Shown: piece by piece, positions 42,255 through 49,250 of the stretch
Layout of the letters: every line of letters begins with the position of its first letter
Position numbering within the stretch: position 1 is the stretch's first letter
From: JAAXXJ01 sp964412455
Lineage (GTDB): Bacteria; Nitrospirota; UBA9217
Assembly (NCBI GenBank): GCA_964412455.1
Contig: CAYPOT010000018.1
Span: 1 to 56,819 of the forward strand
Direction of reading: 5' to 3'
Length of the DNA stretch: 56,819 bases
Notes under the pieces: generated by a model
Database searches by the model: none
Told to the model about the DNA's origin: nothing
What the model saw: the letters and a program-made list of their open reading frames with translations, nothing else
Position numbers and translations under genes: made by a program

Positions 42255-43547
42255 TTATAGCTTCTTCCCGAGCACTCCCAGCCTCTTTTGCAGCCGCAGA
42301 ATGGCAAGCTGCTGATCAAAGGCGGCCGCGGTCAGTTCCCGTTCCGCAAGGAAGAGGCCCTGCTCGGCGTCGATCACCGACAGGCTGGGGGCCAACCCCT
42401 CCGCGAAAAGGCTTTCCACCGCATCGAAGTTGCCCTTTGCGTACTCAAACTGCCGCCTGGCCGTTTCCAGGACCGCATCGAGCGTCTGGCAGTTGATATA
42501 GGCCTCCTGGACCTCGTTCTCGATGTTCCGCTTGAACAGCACCGTGGACAGTTCCGCCTGGCGCTGCTTGGAACGGGCCTCGGAGACCTCGGCCTTCATC
42601 AGGCCGCCTTCAAATAGCGGGATCTGCAGGCGAACCCCGCCGTAATAGGTCGTGTCGTCCATGCCGGTCTTTGGATCGGAGTCCTGGTAGCGGACACCGG
42701 CCTCAGCGTAGACCTGGGGGTAATGGCCGCCTTCGGTGATGGTCACGAACTCTTTCGCCACCTGGGTGTTCAATCTTGAGCTCGCATAATCATCTCGGTA
42801 TTTATACGCTGTTTCCAGAAGTGATTCCACCGTCCCCTGCGGCAGGGTCAAAGGGGATGGTTCTGCAAAGATGCTGTTCTCCGGCAACCGGGTGAGCAGA
42901 CCCAGCTTCCGGCGGGCTATCTTGAGGCCATCCTCGGCACGGATCAGAGCGATCCGCGCCTGCTCCACCAGGGCATTCGCCCTCAGGAGTGAAGATGCGT
43001 TCGCCTTGGTCCTGCGTGTAGAGGCCTCACGCTCCGTGACCTTCTTGTGGCGTTCCATCCGCTCCAGGGAGCCCCTGCTTACTTCGACGATCTTCTGCGC
43101 CTTGATCACGGCATAGTATGCATCAGCGACGCCCAGCATGATGTCCTGCTTTACCGCCGTAAGACCGCTCCTGCTCGATTCCCGCATGGTCTTCGCTGCC
43201 CGTAGCGCCGCCAGGGTCCTGCCGCCGGTATAAAGCGGCTGGGTCAGGATAAGGGAGGCATTCACCTGCTCCTCCGGCTGGAAGATGAATGCTCCGCCCC
43301 CGGGCGGCAGCACGTCGTTATAGCGCGTATAGCCTCCATAGGCTGTCAGGCGCGGATAGATATAGGTCCATGCCTGATCCACCCTGCTGTCCGCTTGGAC
43401 GACATTTTCCTCGGATATTTTGACACCCTCATAGGAACTCAGCGCGGCGTCATAGGAGTCCTGGAGCGTATACACGGGCTGTTCAGCGGCCATCGCGCTG
43501 ACGCTCATAGCAAGGAGAATGACAATACTACCCAGTCGTTCTTTCAT
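42255..43547 (-). CDS. TolC family outer-membrane channel protein
   Basis: A 430-residue TolC-type protein with a signal peptide ('GSIVILLAMSVSAMAA') and two related halves of long helical repeats ('YDAALSSYEGVKISEENVVQA' and 'FAEGLAPSLSVIDAEQGLFLAERELTAAAFDQQLAILRLQKRLG'). It forms the trimeric outer-membrane tunnel of the pump encoded next. It could also serve the MacAB-type system at 28-31 kb. Confidence 0.94.
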   Translation of the reverse strand: MKERLGSIVILLAMSVSAMAAEQPVYTLQDSYDAALSSYEGVKISEENVVQADSRVDQAWTYIYPRLTAYGGYTRYNDVLPPGGGAFIFQPEEQVNASLILTQPLYTGGRTLAALRAAKTMRESSRSGLTAVKQDIMLGVADAYYAVIKAQKIVEVSRGSLERMERHKKVTEREASTRRTKANASSLLRANALVEQARIALIRAEDGLKIARRKLGLLTRLPENSIFAEPSPLTLPQGTVESLLETAYKYRDDYASSRLNTQVAKEFVTITEGGHYPQVYAEAGVRYQDSDPKTGMDDTTYYGGVRLQIPLFEGGLMKAEVSEARSKQRQAELSTVLFKRNIENEVQEAYINCQTLDAVLETARRQFEYAKGNFDAVESLFAEGLAPSLSVIDAEQGLFLAERELTAAAFDQQLAILRLQKRLGVLGKKL

Positions 43548-43620
43548 TAAGAATACCCTCGGTAACCAGATATTAGGCTCTTTTGTATTTTAGTTGATAA
43601 AAGCTGTTCAAACAAAAAAC

Positions 43621-43752
43621 CGAGAAAGGCCAAGATTCGTCCGCAGATTCCAAAAGTAGGCGCTTCTAAGCGACGCAGATTAAAAAAGACCGTCCTGACC
43701 TGTATTTTAAAGACTAAATCCGCGTAATCTGCGAAATCTGCGGATAAGTTCT
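43621..43752. repeat. Long intergenic repeat, plus orientation
   Basis: Starts CGAGAAAGGCCAAGATTCGTC, contains CCAAAAGTAGGCGCTTCTAAGCG and ends with CGCGTAATCTGCGAAATCTGCGGATAAGT. A reverse-complement copy lies at 53622-53777. It is the main content of the tolC-tetR gap. Confidence 0.8.
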
Positions 43753-43818
43753 TATTCCGAGCCTTTGTTTCTGTGGTCATACCCTGCCTTTTCAACTTTA
43801 TTACGAAAGAACCAGATA

Positions 43819-44490
43819 TTACTTCTTATCCATATCCAGGCAGAGACCATCGAAAAACATGCATGTGACGAAGCTCCCGAACCGTTCCGCGGTCAGGTCC
43901 AGTTTCTTCCTGGTGACGTGCTCGGCGATAGGCCTCATGATGAAACTGTGTATGATCATGCCGACCAGGCTTGGTATCGCCATCGCCGGATCGATCTTTC
44001 TCAATTCACCCCGCTTCATCCCTTCCTTCAGGAGAGACGCCAGTTTTCCATAACTACTGACGAAATAATTGTCCGCCAGCCACTTCGTGTTCTTCGAACA
44101 GGCGGCGAACTCCATGGACATGATCCTTCGCAGTTCTTCATTCCCCTGCTGGAAGCGTATGAACTCTTCAATATATTTTTTTATCTTTGCTCGAGTCGTC
44201 GCCGAAGAGCTGAATATCTTATGTTCCCAGATGCGGCCGAACGTGGCAAATGAATCACCAAGGACCGCCCGGTAGAGCTCGACCTTGTCCTTGAAATGAT
44301 AATAGATCATCGCGTTATTCACCCGCGCGATCTCGGCGACCTCACGCGTCGACGCGCCTTCGAACCCCCTGCGCGCAAACACCGTGCGTGCCGCCTTCAG
44401 GATCGCGGCACGGGAGTCTTGGTCGGGTTTTGTGGATTTCGGCCGCCTGCCGACTGCGGGTTTTGCTGCTTTTTGTTTGATCGTGGTCAT
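43819..44490 (-). CDS. TetR/AcrR family repressor of the efflux operon
   Basis: A 223-residue regulator: a basic N-terminus, TetR helix-turn-helix ('AARTVFARRGFEGASTREVAEIARVNNAMIYYHFKDKVELYRAVL', about 33-77) and a C-terminal ligand-binding helical domain of the TetR_C_6/CecR-like kind. It is upstream of tolC and the pump on the same strand, with a repeat between. A palindromic operator lies 6 bp before its start, so it probably represses itself and perhaps the pump. Confidence 0.92.
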   Translation of the reverse strand: MTTIKQKAAKPAVGRRPKSTKPDQDSRAAILKAARTVFARRGFEGASTREVAEIARVNNAMIYYHFKDKVELYRAVLGDSFATFGRIWEHKIFSSSATTRAKIKKYIEEFIRFQQGNEELRRIMSMEFAACSKNTKWLADNYFVSSYGKLASLLKEGMKRGELRKIDPAMAIPSLVGMIIHSFIMRPIAEHVTRKKLDLTAERFGSFVTCMFFDGLCLDMDKK

Positions 44491-44496
44491 ATCGTT

Positions 44497-44512
44497 TTAA
44501 CCGGTCGGTTAA
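44497..44512. promoter_or_regulatory. TetR-type operator
   Basis: TTAACCG-GT-CGGTTAA has perfect 7-bp arms and lies 7-22 bp upstream of the tetR ATG. A TTGACA (44556-44551, minus strand) 17 bp before a weak -10 lies further upstream, so binding here would block the start of transcription or elongation. Confidence 0.7.
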
Positions 44513-44586
44513 TTAATTTGAGTGGATACATTACCTTTTCGACCTTCTATTGTCAAGCGCTTTTTCCAGGACGGGAACGGAGGGAA

Positions 44587-45276
44587 TTACCAGTATTTAC
44601 CGAGGGGTATCCATCCATTGAAGGCCATGCCGCGCAGCAAAGAACGGATGCCGAGCAGCACGATCAGGACAGCGGAAATTCGATACATGAGGACCTTCAT
44701 ATGAGGCTGGATACGGCTGACCAGGTAGCCGAAGGAAAGCATGGCGGGCACGGTGCCGAGGCCGAAGACAAGCATGGTAAACATGCCGCTGATGAAGCCT
44801 CCGCTCGCCGCTGCATTCATGAAAAGCGGATACAGAAGCCCGCAGGGCAGGAATCCCAGCAGGAGCCCGAGCAGAAGCGCGCCCCAGGCCGATTCCAGCG
44901 CAAGTATCTGATGGAGGGACTTACGAAAGAAGGTCCTTTCGGTTATCCCGGTATCCTCGAAGAGTCCCCTCTTTCCCAGTATCCCGGCAATGTTGAGTCC
45001 CATCAGGACCATGACAACTCCCGAGAACAGAAGGACCGCCCCCGGGAGGCCGCGATGCTTTCCCAGTGAGGCCGCAAAGGAGCCGATATATCCCAGAGTA
45101 CCGCCGATGAGCGAATAGGTGGTTATTCTGCCGAGGTTGTAGAGTATATGGTACGGAAGCGACGGCGCCGCGGCAGGCTTCCTGAGCGAATACATCGCCA
45201 CAAACCCGCCGCACATGCCGATGCAGTGCGTACTGCCGAGAAGACCGATTAGGAAGATTTCGAAGTAGATTGGCAC
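44587..45276 (-). CDS. TauE/SafE (DsbD_2-like) membrane protein
   Basis: A 229-residue protein with about six helices and the motif 'GLLGSTHCIGMCGGFVAMYSL' near the start and 'GFLPCGLLYPLF' in the middle, typical of the DsbD_2/UreH-type branch often found beside cbb3 oxidase genes and thought to help copper or heme handling. The start codon appears to be GTG at 45276. It lies 3.7 kb from ccoS, separated by accessory genes. Confidence 0.85.
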   Translation of the reverse strand: MPIYFEIFLIGLLGSTHCIGMCGGFVAMYSLRKPAAAPSLPYHILYNLGRITTYSLIGGTLGYIGSFAASLGKHRGLPGAVLLFSGVVMVLMGLNIAGILGKRGLFEDTGITERTFFRKSLHQILALESAWGALLLGLLLGFLPCGLLYPLFMNAAASGGFISGMFTMLVFGLGTVPAMLSFGYLVSRIQPHMKVLMYRISAVLIVLLGIRSLLRGMAFNGWIPLGKYW

Positions 45277-45288
45277 TGATTATAGGAT

Positions 45289-45345
45289 TTTTAACGACGA
45301 GCCCACACGCCGCGCAGCGGTCGGCGTGGAACAATTTGTTAATAA
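45289..45345 (-). other. attC-like hairpin after the two-gene accessory unit
   Basis: On the minus strand, AACAAATTGTTCCACGCCG and CGGCGTG...CGTCGTT pair as a long imperfect stem framed by TTAAC and GTTAA. The ends match the attC cores partly (TATTAAC for RYYYAAC; GTTAAAA for GTTRRRY). It lies directly after the 45347 stop, where a cassette's attC would be. Confidence 0.4.
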
Positions 45346-45346
45346 T

Positions 45347-46087
45347 CTAGTAACGGCCCTTTAAGAATTTATCTTGATCCTGCGAGATCATGCTTGCAGG
45401 AGGATTAAGCCAGCCAAATCTTTCAAAAAACCAAATTATTGTATTCATAGCGGTCTCTTTACTTGTAGCTACGAGTTTGTCGCTTTCGTAAGAGTTCGAG
45501 TTTTTAAGAACATCTTCGCTCGCAGCATAATAATTATGCCATGCGCGTTCCCACGGTGCAGTGAGAACATATCCTTTGATTCCTTTGAGTTCAATGATTA
45601 TGTTTATAGTACCTGAATATATTTGAGCTTGGCAAAGGCGAGCAGCAAACTCATGAATTTCAGTTACGCTGTAAATAAAGTTGATTATAGATATAAAACC
45701 AGGCACTTTTTGCCAATCTACATTAGGCATATGTGAAAGATGTGACCTTATTTCAGATTCAAGCTTTTTTCGCCAGTCGGCAGCCGTTGCTTCTCTAACA
45801 CCGAATAGGTGTATAAACTGACCACTTTGATAGAATCGCCAATATTCATAGTGGCTCATGAAGTCTGACCAAGAAGCCACCCAGTTATTCCCTTGTCCTC
45901 GTTCTGTATCACGAGTGCTCAGGTGCGGATAGTCCCAACCACGTAGGCTTAATTTGTTTTTTTCTATAACGTCATAACATTTTCCAAGAGACGGAATTAA
46001 TTGTTCATTATATTCTGTTGGGCGAAATATAACGCGCCAATGCGGGAACTGAAGAACTGAAACAGGGAGATTAATATTTTCTTTCAT
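45347..46087 (-). CDS. Hypothetical partner of AlbA_2 protein
   Basis: A 246-residue soluble protein I do not recognise. It has aromatic-rich patches ('HYEYWRFYQSGQFIHLFGV', 'TAPWERAWHNYY') and no signal peptide or membrane helix. Its ATG overlaps the stop of the AlbA_2 gene (ATGA), so the two are co-translated. A+T content is higher than in neighbouring core genes, which suggests acquisition. Confidence 0.75.
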   Translation of the reverse strand: MKENINLPVSVLQFPHWRVIFRPTEYNEQLIPSLGKCYDVIEKNKLSLRGWDYPHLSTRDTERGQGNNWVASWSDFMSHYEYWRFYQSGQFIHLFGVREATAADWRKKLESEIRSHLSHMPNVDWQKVPGFISIINFIYSVTEIHEFAARLCQAQIYSGTINIIIELKGIKGYVLTAPWERAWHNYYAASEDVLKNSNSYESDKLVATSKETAMNTIIWFFERFGWLNPPASMISQDQDKFLKGRY

Positions 46088-46716
46088 AATCCCCCCAGTT
46101 CTTCATCAAATCGTTGAATAGCAGTTTCGGTAGGCTTAAGTCCGATTCGATGAGCAACTTCAAGAATTCTACGAGCACGTTTTTCTGCAGCAAGCTCAAG
46201 TAAGTCGTGCATATCTTCTGCGGACACCACTTTTGTAGTTCTTGGTTTTCCCTCTGGCCTCACATAAAACTCGCCTGTACACAGCTTCTTGTCATTATCC
46301 GGTCCATTTTTTTTACAAACATAAGGGGTGTCATCAAATTCGTGTACTTGGATGGCAAAAAATTCTTTGCTGTTTCTATATTTGACCAAGACCACTTCGA
46401 TTTTTACGGGAGGTGAGGCATACTTGTTAACAATATCAATAATATCATCAACATCATATGTAGTTAGGTGAGCGCTAGCTACGCCTGTTAGTTCCCATGA
46501 ATCTCCCTGCTCAGATGCTCCGATAACAATAATGCCGCCATCGCGGAGATTACCCATCGCAATGATGGTTCGAATTAACTGCCATTTCAAATCATCCCAC
46601 GAAGCCGACGCCTTAAAGTCGACGCCTTTTGATTCTTGGCAGCGATCCAGTGCGCTATAAACTCTTTCATGCAGTTTCGCGTGGCCGGGCATATTTGAGG
46701 TTGGAATTGCGCCCAT
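46084..46716 (-). CDS. AlbA_2 (Schlafen-like) DNA-binding domain protein
   Basis: A 210-residue protein with an AlbA_2 domain: 'ESKGVDFKASASWDDLKWQLIRTIIAMGNLRDGGIIVIGASE' (about 29-71) has the FK...AMGN..GG layout, and 'GEFYVRPEGKPRTTKVVSAEDM' closes the domain. Such domains bind nucleic acid or nucleotide and occur in transcription regulators and anti-phage proteins. The C-terminus is short and helical. GGAG precedes the start. It is coupled to the unknown gene at 45347. Confidence 0.82.
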   Translation of the reverse strand: MGAIPTSNMPGHAKLHERVYSALDRCQESKGVDFKASASWDDLKWQLIRTIIAMGNLRDGGIIVIGASEQGDSWELTGVASAHLTTYDVDDIIDIVNKYASPPVKIEVVLVKYRNSKEFFAIQVHEFDDTPYVCKKNGPDNDKKLCTGEFYVRPEGKPRTTKVVSAEDMHDLLELAAEKRARRILEVAHRIGLKPTETAIQRFDEELGGL

Positions 46717-46744
46717 TCGGTCTCCATTTAGGTAGCTGTATTCG

Positions 46745-46806
46745 GTTCACACGCGGCTGAGCCACGGGGCGAAGCCCCATTGGTTTCGAGCCGCTGGTTG
46801 GCAGGT
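46745..46806. other. Nested hairpin downstream of small membrane-protein genes
   Basis: GCGGCT/AGCCGC encloses CCA/TGG and GGGGC-GAA-GCCCC. On the minus strand it starts TGCCAACC like an attC end, but the opposite GTT core is missing, so this is at best a degenerate attC. A role as terminator for the upstream unit is possible. Confidence 0.35.
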
Positions 46807-46865
46807 CAGGCACGCGAGGTAGATTCAATATTTATTGGCACAGAAGGATGCACAGGTGTGCGCCC

Positions 46866-47408
46866 TTACTTCGCGGACCCGGCCAGGACCTCGTATAGAT
46901 ATTCACCACGATCTGCTTGGCTATATTGTTCCTCGATAACGGCAGCTACGATCAGCCGGACCATCAATCCTTTATCATTCGTAGTGAATTGCGCTTTGGC
47001 AGTGGTCATCATTGCATTTAGTTTTTCATCAGAAATATCCTTGTTCTTTTTCTTGATGTACGCACGAATGAGGTCACCGTCTCTAAACAATTCGCAATTG
47101 ATAAATTCACGCTCTATTATTGAGTTGATGTGTTCATCGCTCCATTCAGATTTTTCACTTTTCAGCAATGCACGGAGAGCATTCCGAATGTCAAACTCGC
47201 GACCGTCTCGATTTGCCATGCCAGTCTCAAGCCCAGCAGTGTGTGCATACACACGCATCATTGGGTAGTGAATTCTTCGCCATGGACGCCCTTCATAGTA
47301 ATACCATCGCGAGATTTTATAGAGTCCGATCAATATAACACCAAGCCACCACCATGGCTTGCTGATAGCAAGAACAATAAAGCCAAGTAAAAGGAGCCAG
47401 CTAAACAT
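46866..47408 (-). CDS. Hypothetical membrane-anchored protein
   Basis: 180 residues: two hydrophobic N-terminal helices ('WLLLLGFIVLAISKPWWWLGVILIGLY'), then a basic linker and a helical, charged soluble part ('RALLKSEKSEWSDEHINSIIEREF', 'GLMVRLIVAAVIEEQYSQADRGEYLYEVL') that loosely resembles TerB or DnaJ-associated helical domains. I make no firm assignment. AGGAGG precedes the ATG. It follows 47420-47674 by 11 bp. Confidence 0.7.
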   Translation of the reverse strand: MFSWLLLLGFIVLAISKPWWWLGVILIGLYKISRWYYYEGRPWRRIHYPMMRVYAHTAGLETGMANRDGREFDIRNALRALLKSEKSEWSDEHINSIIEREFINCELFRDGDLIRAYIKKKNKDISDEKLNAMMTTAKAQFTTNDKGLMVRLIVAAVIEEQYSQADRGEYLYEVLAGSAK

Positions 47409-47419
47409 TCAGAACCTCC

Positions 47420-47674
47420 TTATTTAGAAATTTGAAAGCCGGTTATCAATCCTATAATAAGAGCAAGAAGAGGAATTGTATGCGGCACGGGATAAATCCA
47501 GAGTCCTAAAATGACCCAAACTGAATTCCAAATTATCGGGACGATTATCGGGTTTTCTACAAACAAACGCGCTCTATTATGCCTGGGCCGGAATAAATTT
47601 CTAAAAAACCAAATCCAAAAAGCAACTCCGAAAGCAAATATCGCAGAACCAATCCATAGTCGCAGAGTATACAT
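47420..47674 (-). CDS. Small hypothetical membrane protein
   Basis: 84 residues with two or three hydrophobic helices and a basic loop ('RNLFRPRHNRARLFVENP'). AAGGAG precedes the start. It is adjacent to 46866-47408, so the two are likely one unit. No family recognised. Confidence 0.65.
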   Translation of the reverse strand: MYTLRLWIGSAIFAFGVAFWIWFFRNLFRPRHNRARLFVENPIIVPIIWNSVWVILGLWIYPVPHTIPLLALIIGLITGFQISK

Positions 47675-47731
47675 GTCTCGCTCCTTGTCTCATCATCGAT
47701 TGAGTATCATACAGCAAACAAGTTTGATTAT

Positions 47732-48139
47732 TTAACCTGCCTGCGCCAGAAGGGCGATGACAAGACATATCTCCCCAATAAGAAGATACAAGACTGCTGA
47801 TTCGCGGAGTTCAGCGTTTCGATGCTTCCGGATAGCGACCTGAATTTCCTTCTGCCGTTGTTCCTCGCTGAGGTCCTCGTTCTCCACAAGTGTACGTCCA
47901 GTTCTTTGGTAGTGCTGCTTAGTCACCAGTAAGTTGAAGACGATGAGAAGTATAGACATAGCACAGAGTCCTACGAGGAACACTACGATGGTTGCATTGA
48001 CATTTGGCACAATTAAGCGGAGAAGGGAAAAGGCGGACAGCATCACACCATTAATGGTGAGAAGCGCGCTCCATAGTGCGAAGTTCGACTGAAAGGCCCG
48101 GTCCATGTAGTGCTTTTCGACAGGATTGAACTCAGCCAT
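47732..48139 (-). CDS. Hypothetical membrane protein with charged cytoplasmic helix
   Basis: 135 residues: helix pair (about 20-75), a long charged helix ('RTLVENEDLSEEQRQKEIQVAIRKHRNAELRESA') and a last helix. GAGGAGG precedes the ATG. The layout recalls small effector-type membrane proteins, but I recognise no family. Confidence 0.65.
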   Translation of the reverse strand: MAEFNPVEKHYMDRAFQSNFALWSALLTINGVMLSAFSLLRLIVPNVNATIVVFLVGLCAMSILLIVFNLLVTKQHYQRTGRTLVENEDLSEEQRQKEIQVAIRKHRNAELRESAVLYLLIGEICLVIALLAQAG

Positions 48140-48299
48140 GCCAGGCCTCCTCGGGTCAGAATATTATCTTTTGATTTTTGAATGTTGAGCCGCTTGTCTG
48201 ACTCGAACTGCAACCAGTGGGAGGGTCAAGTCTTGCGGCTTGATTCCCAATGTTTTTGAGCAGTAAACTTCGAAATGAATATTCAGGCAATCCTTTATT

Positions 48300-48593
48300 C
48301 TAAACCGCTATCGCCTCGACCAGCTTCCAGTCGTTCGATTTATGCGCTGCTTCCCAAAGATCGTAATTACGCTGGAGGTTAAGCCACAGTTCCGGGGTCG
48401 TTTTAAATGCCTTGGAGAGACGAAGCGCCATGTCAGGGGTCACGTCGCCGCGTTCGTTCACGATCTTCGATAGGGTCTTTCGCGACACGCCGAGGGTCCC
48501 GGCCAGTTCGGAAACCGTCAGGGACAAAGGCTCCATGTACTGCCTTTTCATAATGCCGCCCGGATGAGTGGGTATTCTCTTTCGCGTTCTCAT
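48300..48593 (-). CDS. higA: HigA-type antitoxin
   Basis: A 97-residue XRE-type HTH protein with the HigA signature 'RIPTHPGGIMKRQYMEPLSLTVSELAGTLGVSRKTLSKIVNERGDVTPDMALRLSKAFKTTPELWLNLQ'-like order (shown here as one domain, residues 5-75). It neutralises the HigB toxin and represses the operon. AGGTG precedes its ATG, 12 bp after higB. Confidence 0.94.
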   Translation of the reverse strand: MRTRKRIPTHPGGIMKRQYMEPLSLTVSELAGTLGVSRKTLSKIVNERGDVTPDMALRLSKAFKTTPELWLNLQRNYDLWEAAHKSNDWKLVEAIAV

Positions 48594-48605
48594 GTTTTCA
48601 CCTCT

Positions 48606-48884
48606 CTAATGATAATCGACATAGTTCACCTGGTAGGCGTTGCCCTCTTTGAAGGTGAAGACAACCCGCCAATTGCCGGAAACCTTTACCGCCCAAAAGC
48701 CCTTAAGTGGGCCTTTCAGCTGATGCAGGTCCGAGCCTGGATATCTCATGTCCTCCACTACGTGCGAGGCCTCGAGTCTGTCCAGAATGTCCTCGAGCTT
48801 TTGCGCGTGAACAGCCTGAATTCCCTTCTTCGTACCGTCGTAAAAGAAGTCTTCAAGTCCCTTATGGATGAAGGTCTTGATCAT
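48606..48884 (-). CDS. higB: HigB/RelE-type mRNA interferase toxin
   Basis: A 92-residue RelE-fold protein: 'IKTFIHKGLEDFFYDGTKKGIQA', 'LHQLKGPLKGFWAVKVSGNWRVVFTF' and 'AYQVNYVDYH' match HigB, which cleaves mRNA on the ribosome. The toxin-first order is standard for higBA. Its start is 8 nt after a -10 box, so the message has almost no leader. Confidence 0.94.
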   Translation of the reverse strand: MIKTFIHKGLEDFFYDGTKKGIQAVHAQKLEDILDRLEASHVVEDMRYPGSDLHQLKGPLKGFWAVKVSGNWRVVFTFKEGNAYQVNYVDYH

Positions 48885-48892
48885 CTATTCGT

Positions 48893-48921
48893 AGTGTAAC
48901 CCTGACGGTTACATGTGTCAA
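48893..48921 (-). promoter_or_regulatory. higBA promoter overlapped by operator
   Basis: Minus strand TTGACA (48921-48916), 17 bp, TACACT (48898-48893). The inverted repeat TGTAACC-CTGAC-GGTTACA (48895-48913) covers the spacer and part of the -10, so HigA bound there would block RNA polymerase. Confidence 0.75.
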
Positions 48922-48970
48922 GCTGTTTTCTTACGAGGTTATGATAACGCGATCAGGAAGTTAAGTAAGT

Positions 48971-49114
48971 TTAGCTGTCATCGTCCATCATACGGTGTTT
49001 GGGCCGCTCGATGTCGTCGAATTGACCGGACTTCACCGCCCAGAGGAAGATGAACCATCCGGCGAGGCCGACGAAGAACATGAGAATGATGAGTGCGATG
49101 ATCGTCCAGAGCAT
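48971..49114 (-). CDS. ccoS: cbb3 oxidase assembly protein CcoS
   Basis: A 47-residue one-helix membrane protein: 'LWTIIALIILMFFVGLAGWFIFLWAVKSGQFDD' then a charged tail. CcoS is needed to build the cbb3 oxidase with its heme and copper. It is the last cco gene, 136 bp after ccoI, and that gap holds AT-rich repeat words. Confidence 0.9.
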   Translation of the reverse strand: MLWTIIALIILMFFVGLAGWFIFLWAVKSGQFDDIERPKHRMMDDDS

Positions 49115-49125
49115 AAGGTTAAATC

Positions 49126-49200
49126 TCAAATATCAATAAACAAATTACAAATAATTTCCAATATCCAATTGCCACATTCCAAACGGACCTTTTTTCCTCA
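49126..49200. repeat. AT-rich low-complexity intergenic repeat
   Basis: 'CAAATTACAAATAATTTCC' style words, followed up to 49250 by 'TCCGTGTTGATCCGTGTCATCCGTGGC', another dispersed phrase. It separates ccoS from ccoI and has no gene. Confidence 0.5.
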
Positions 49201-49250
49201 GAAAAGAATGAACTTATCCGTGTTGATCCGTGTCATCCGTGGCAAAAATG

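Noticed and set aside
48187..48244. tRNA-like phrases (GACTCGAACTGCAACC) after higA
   Set aside because: No full cloverleaf, anticodon arm or acceptor stem can be drawn; treated as a hairpin only.
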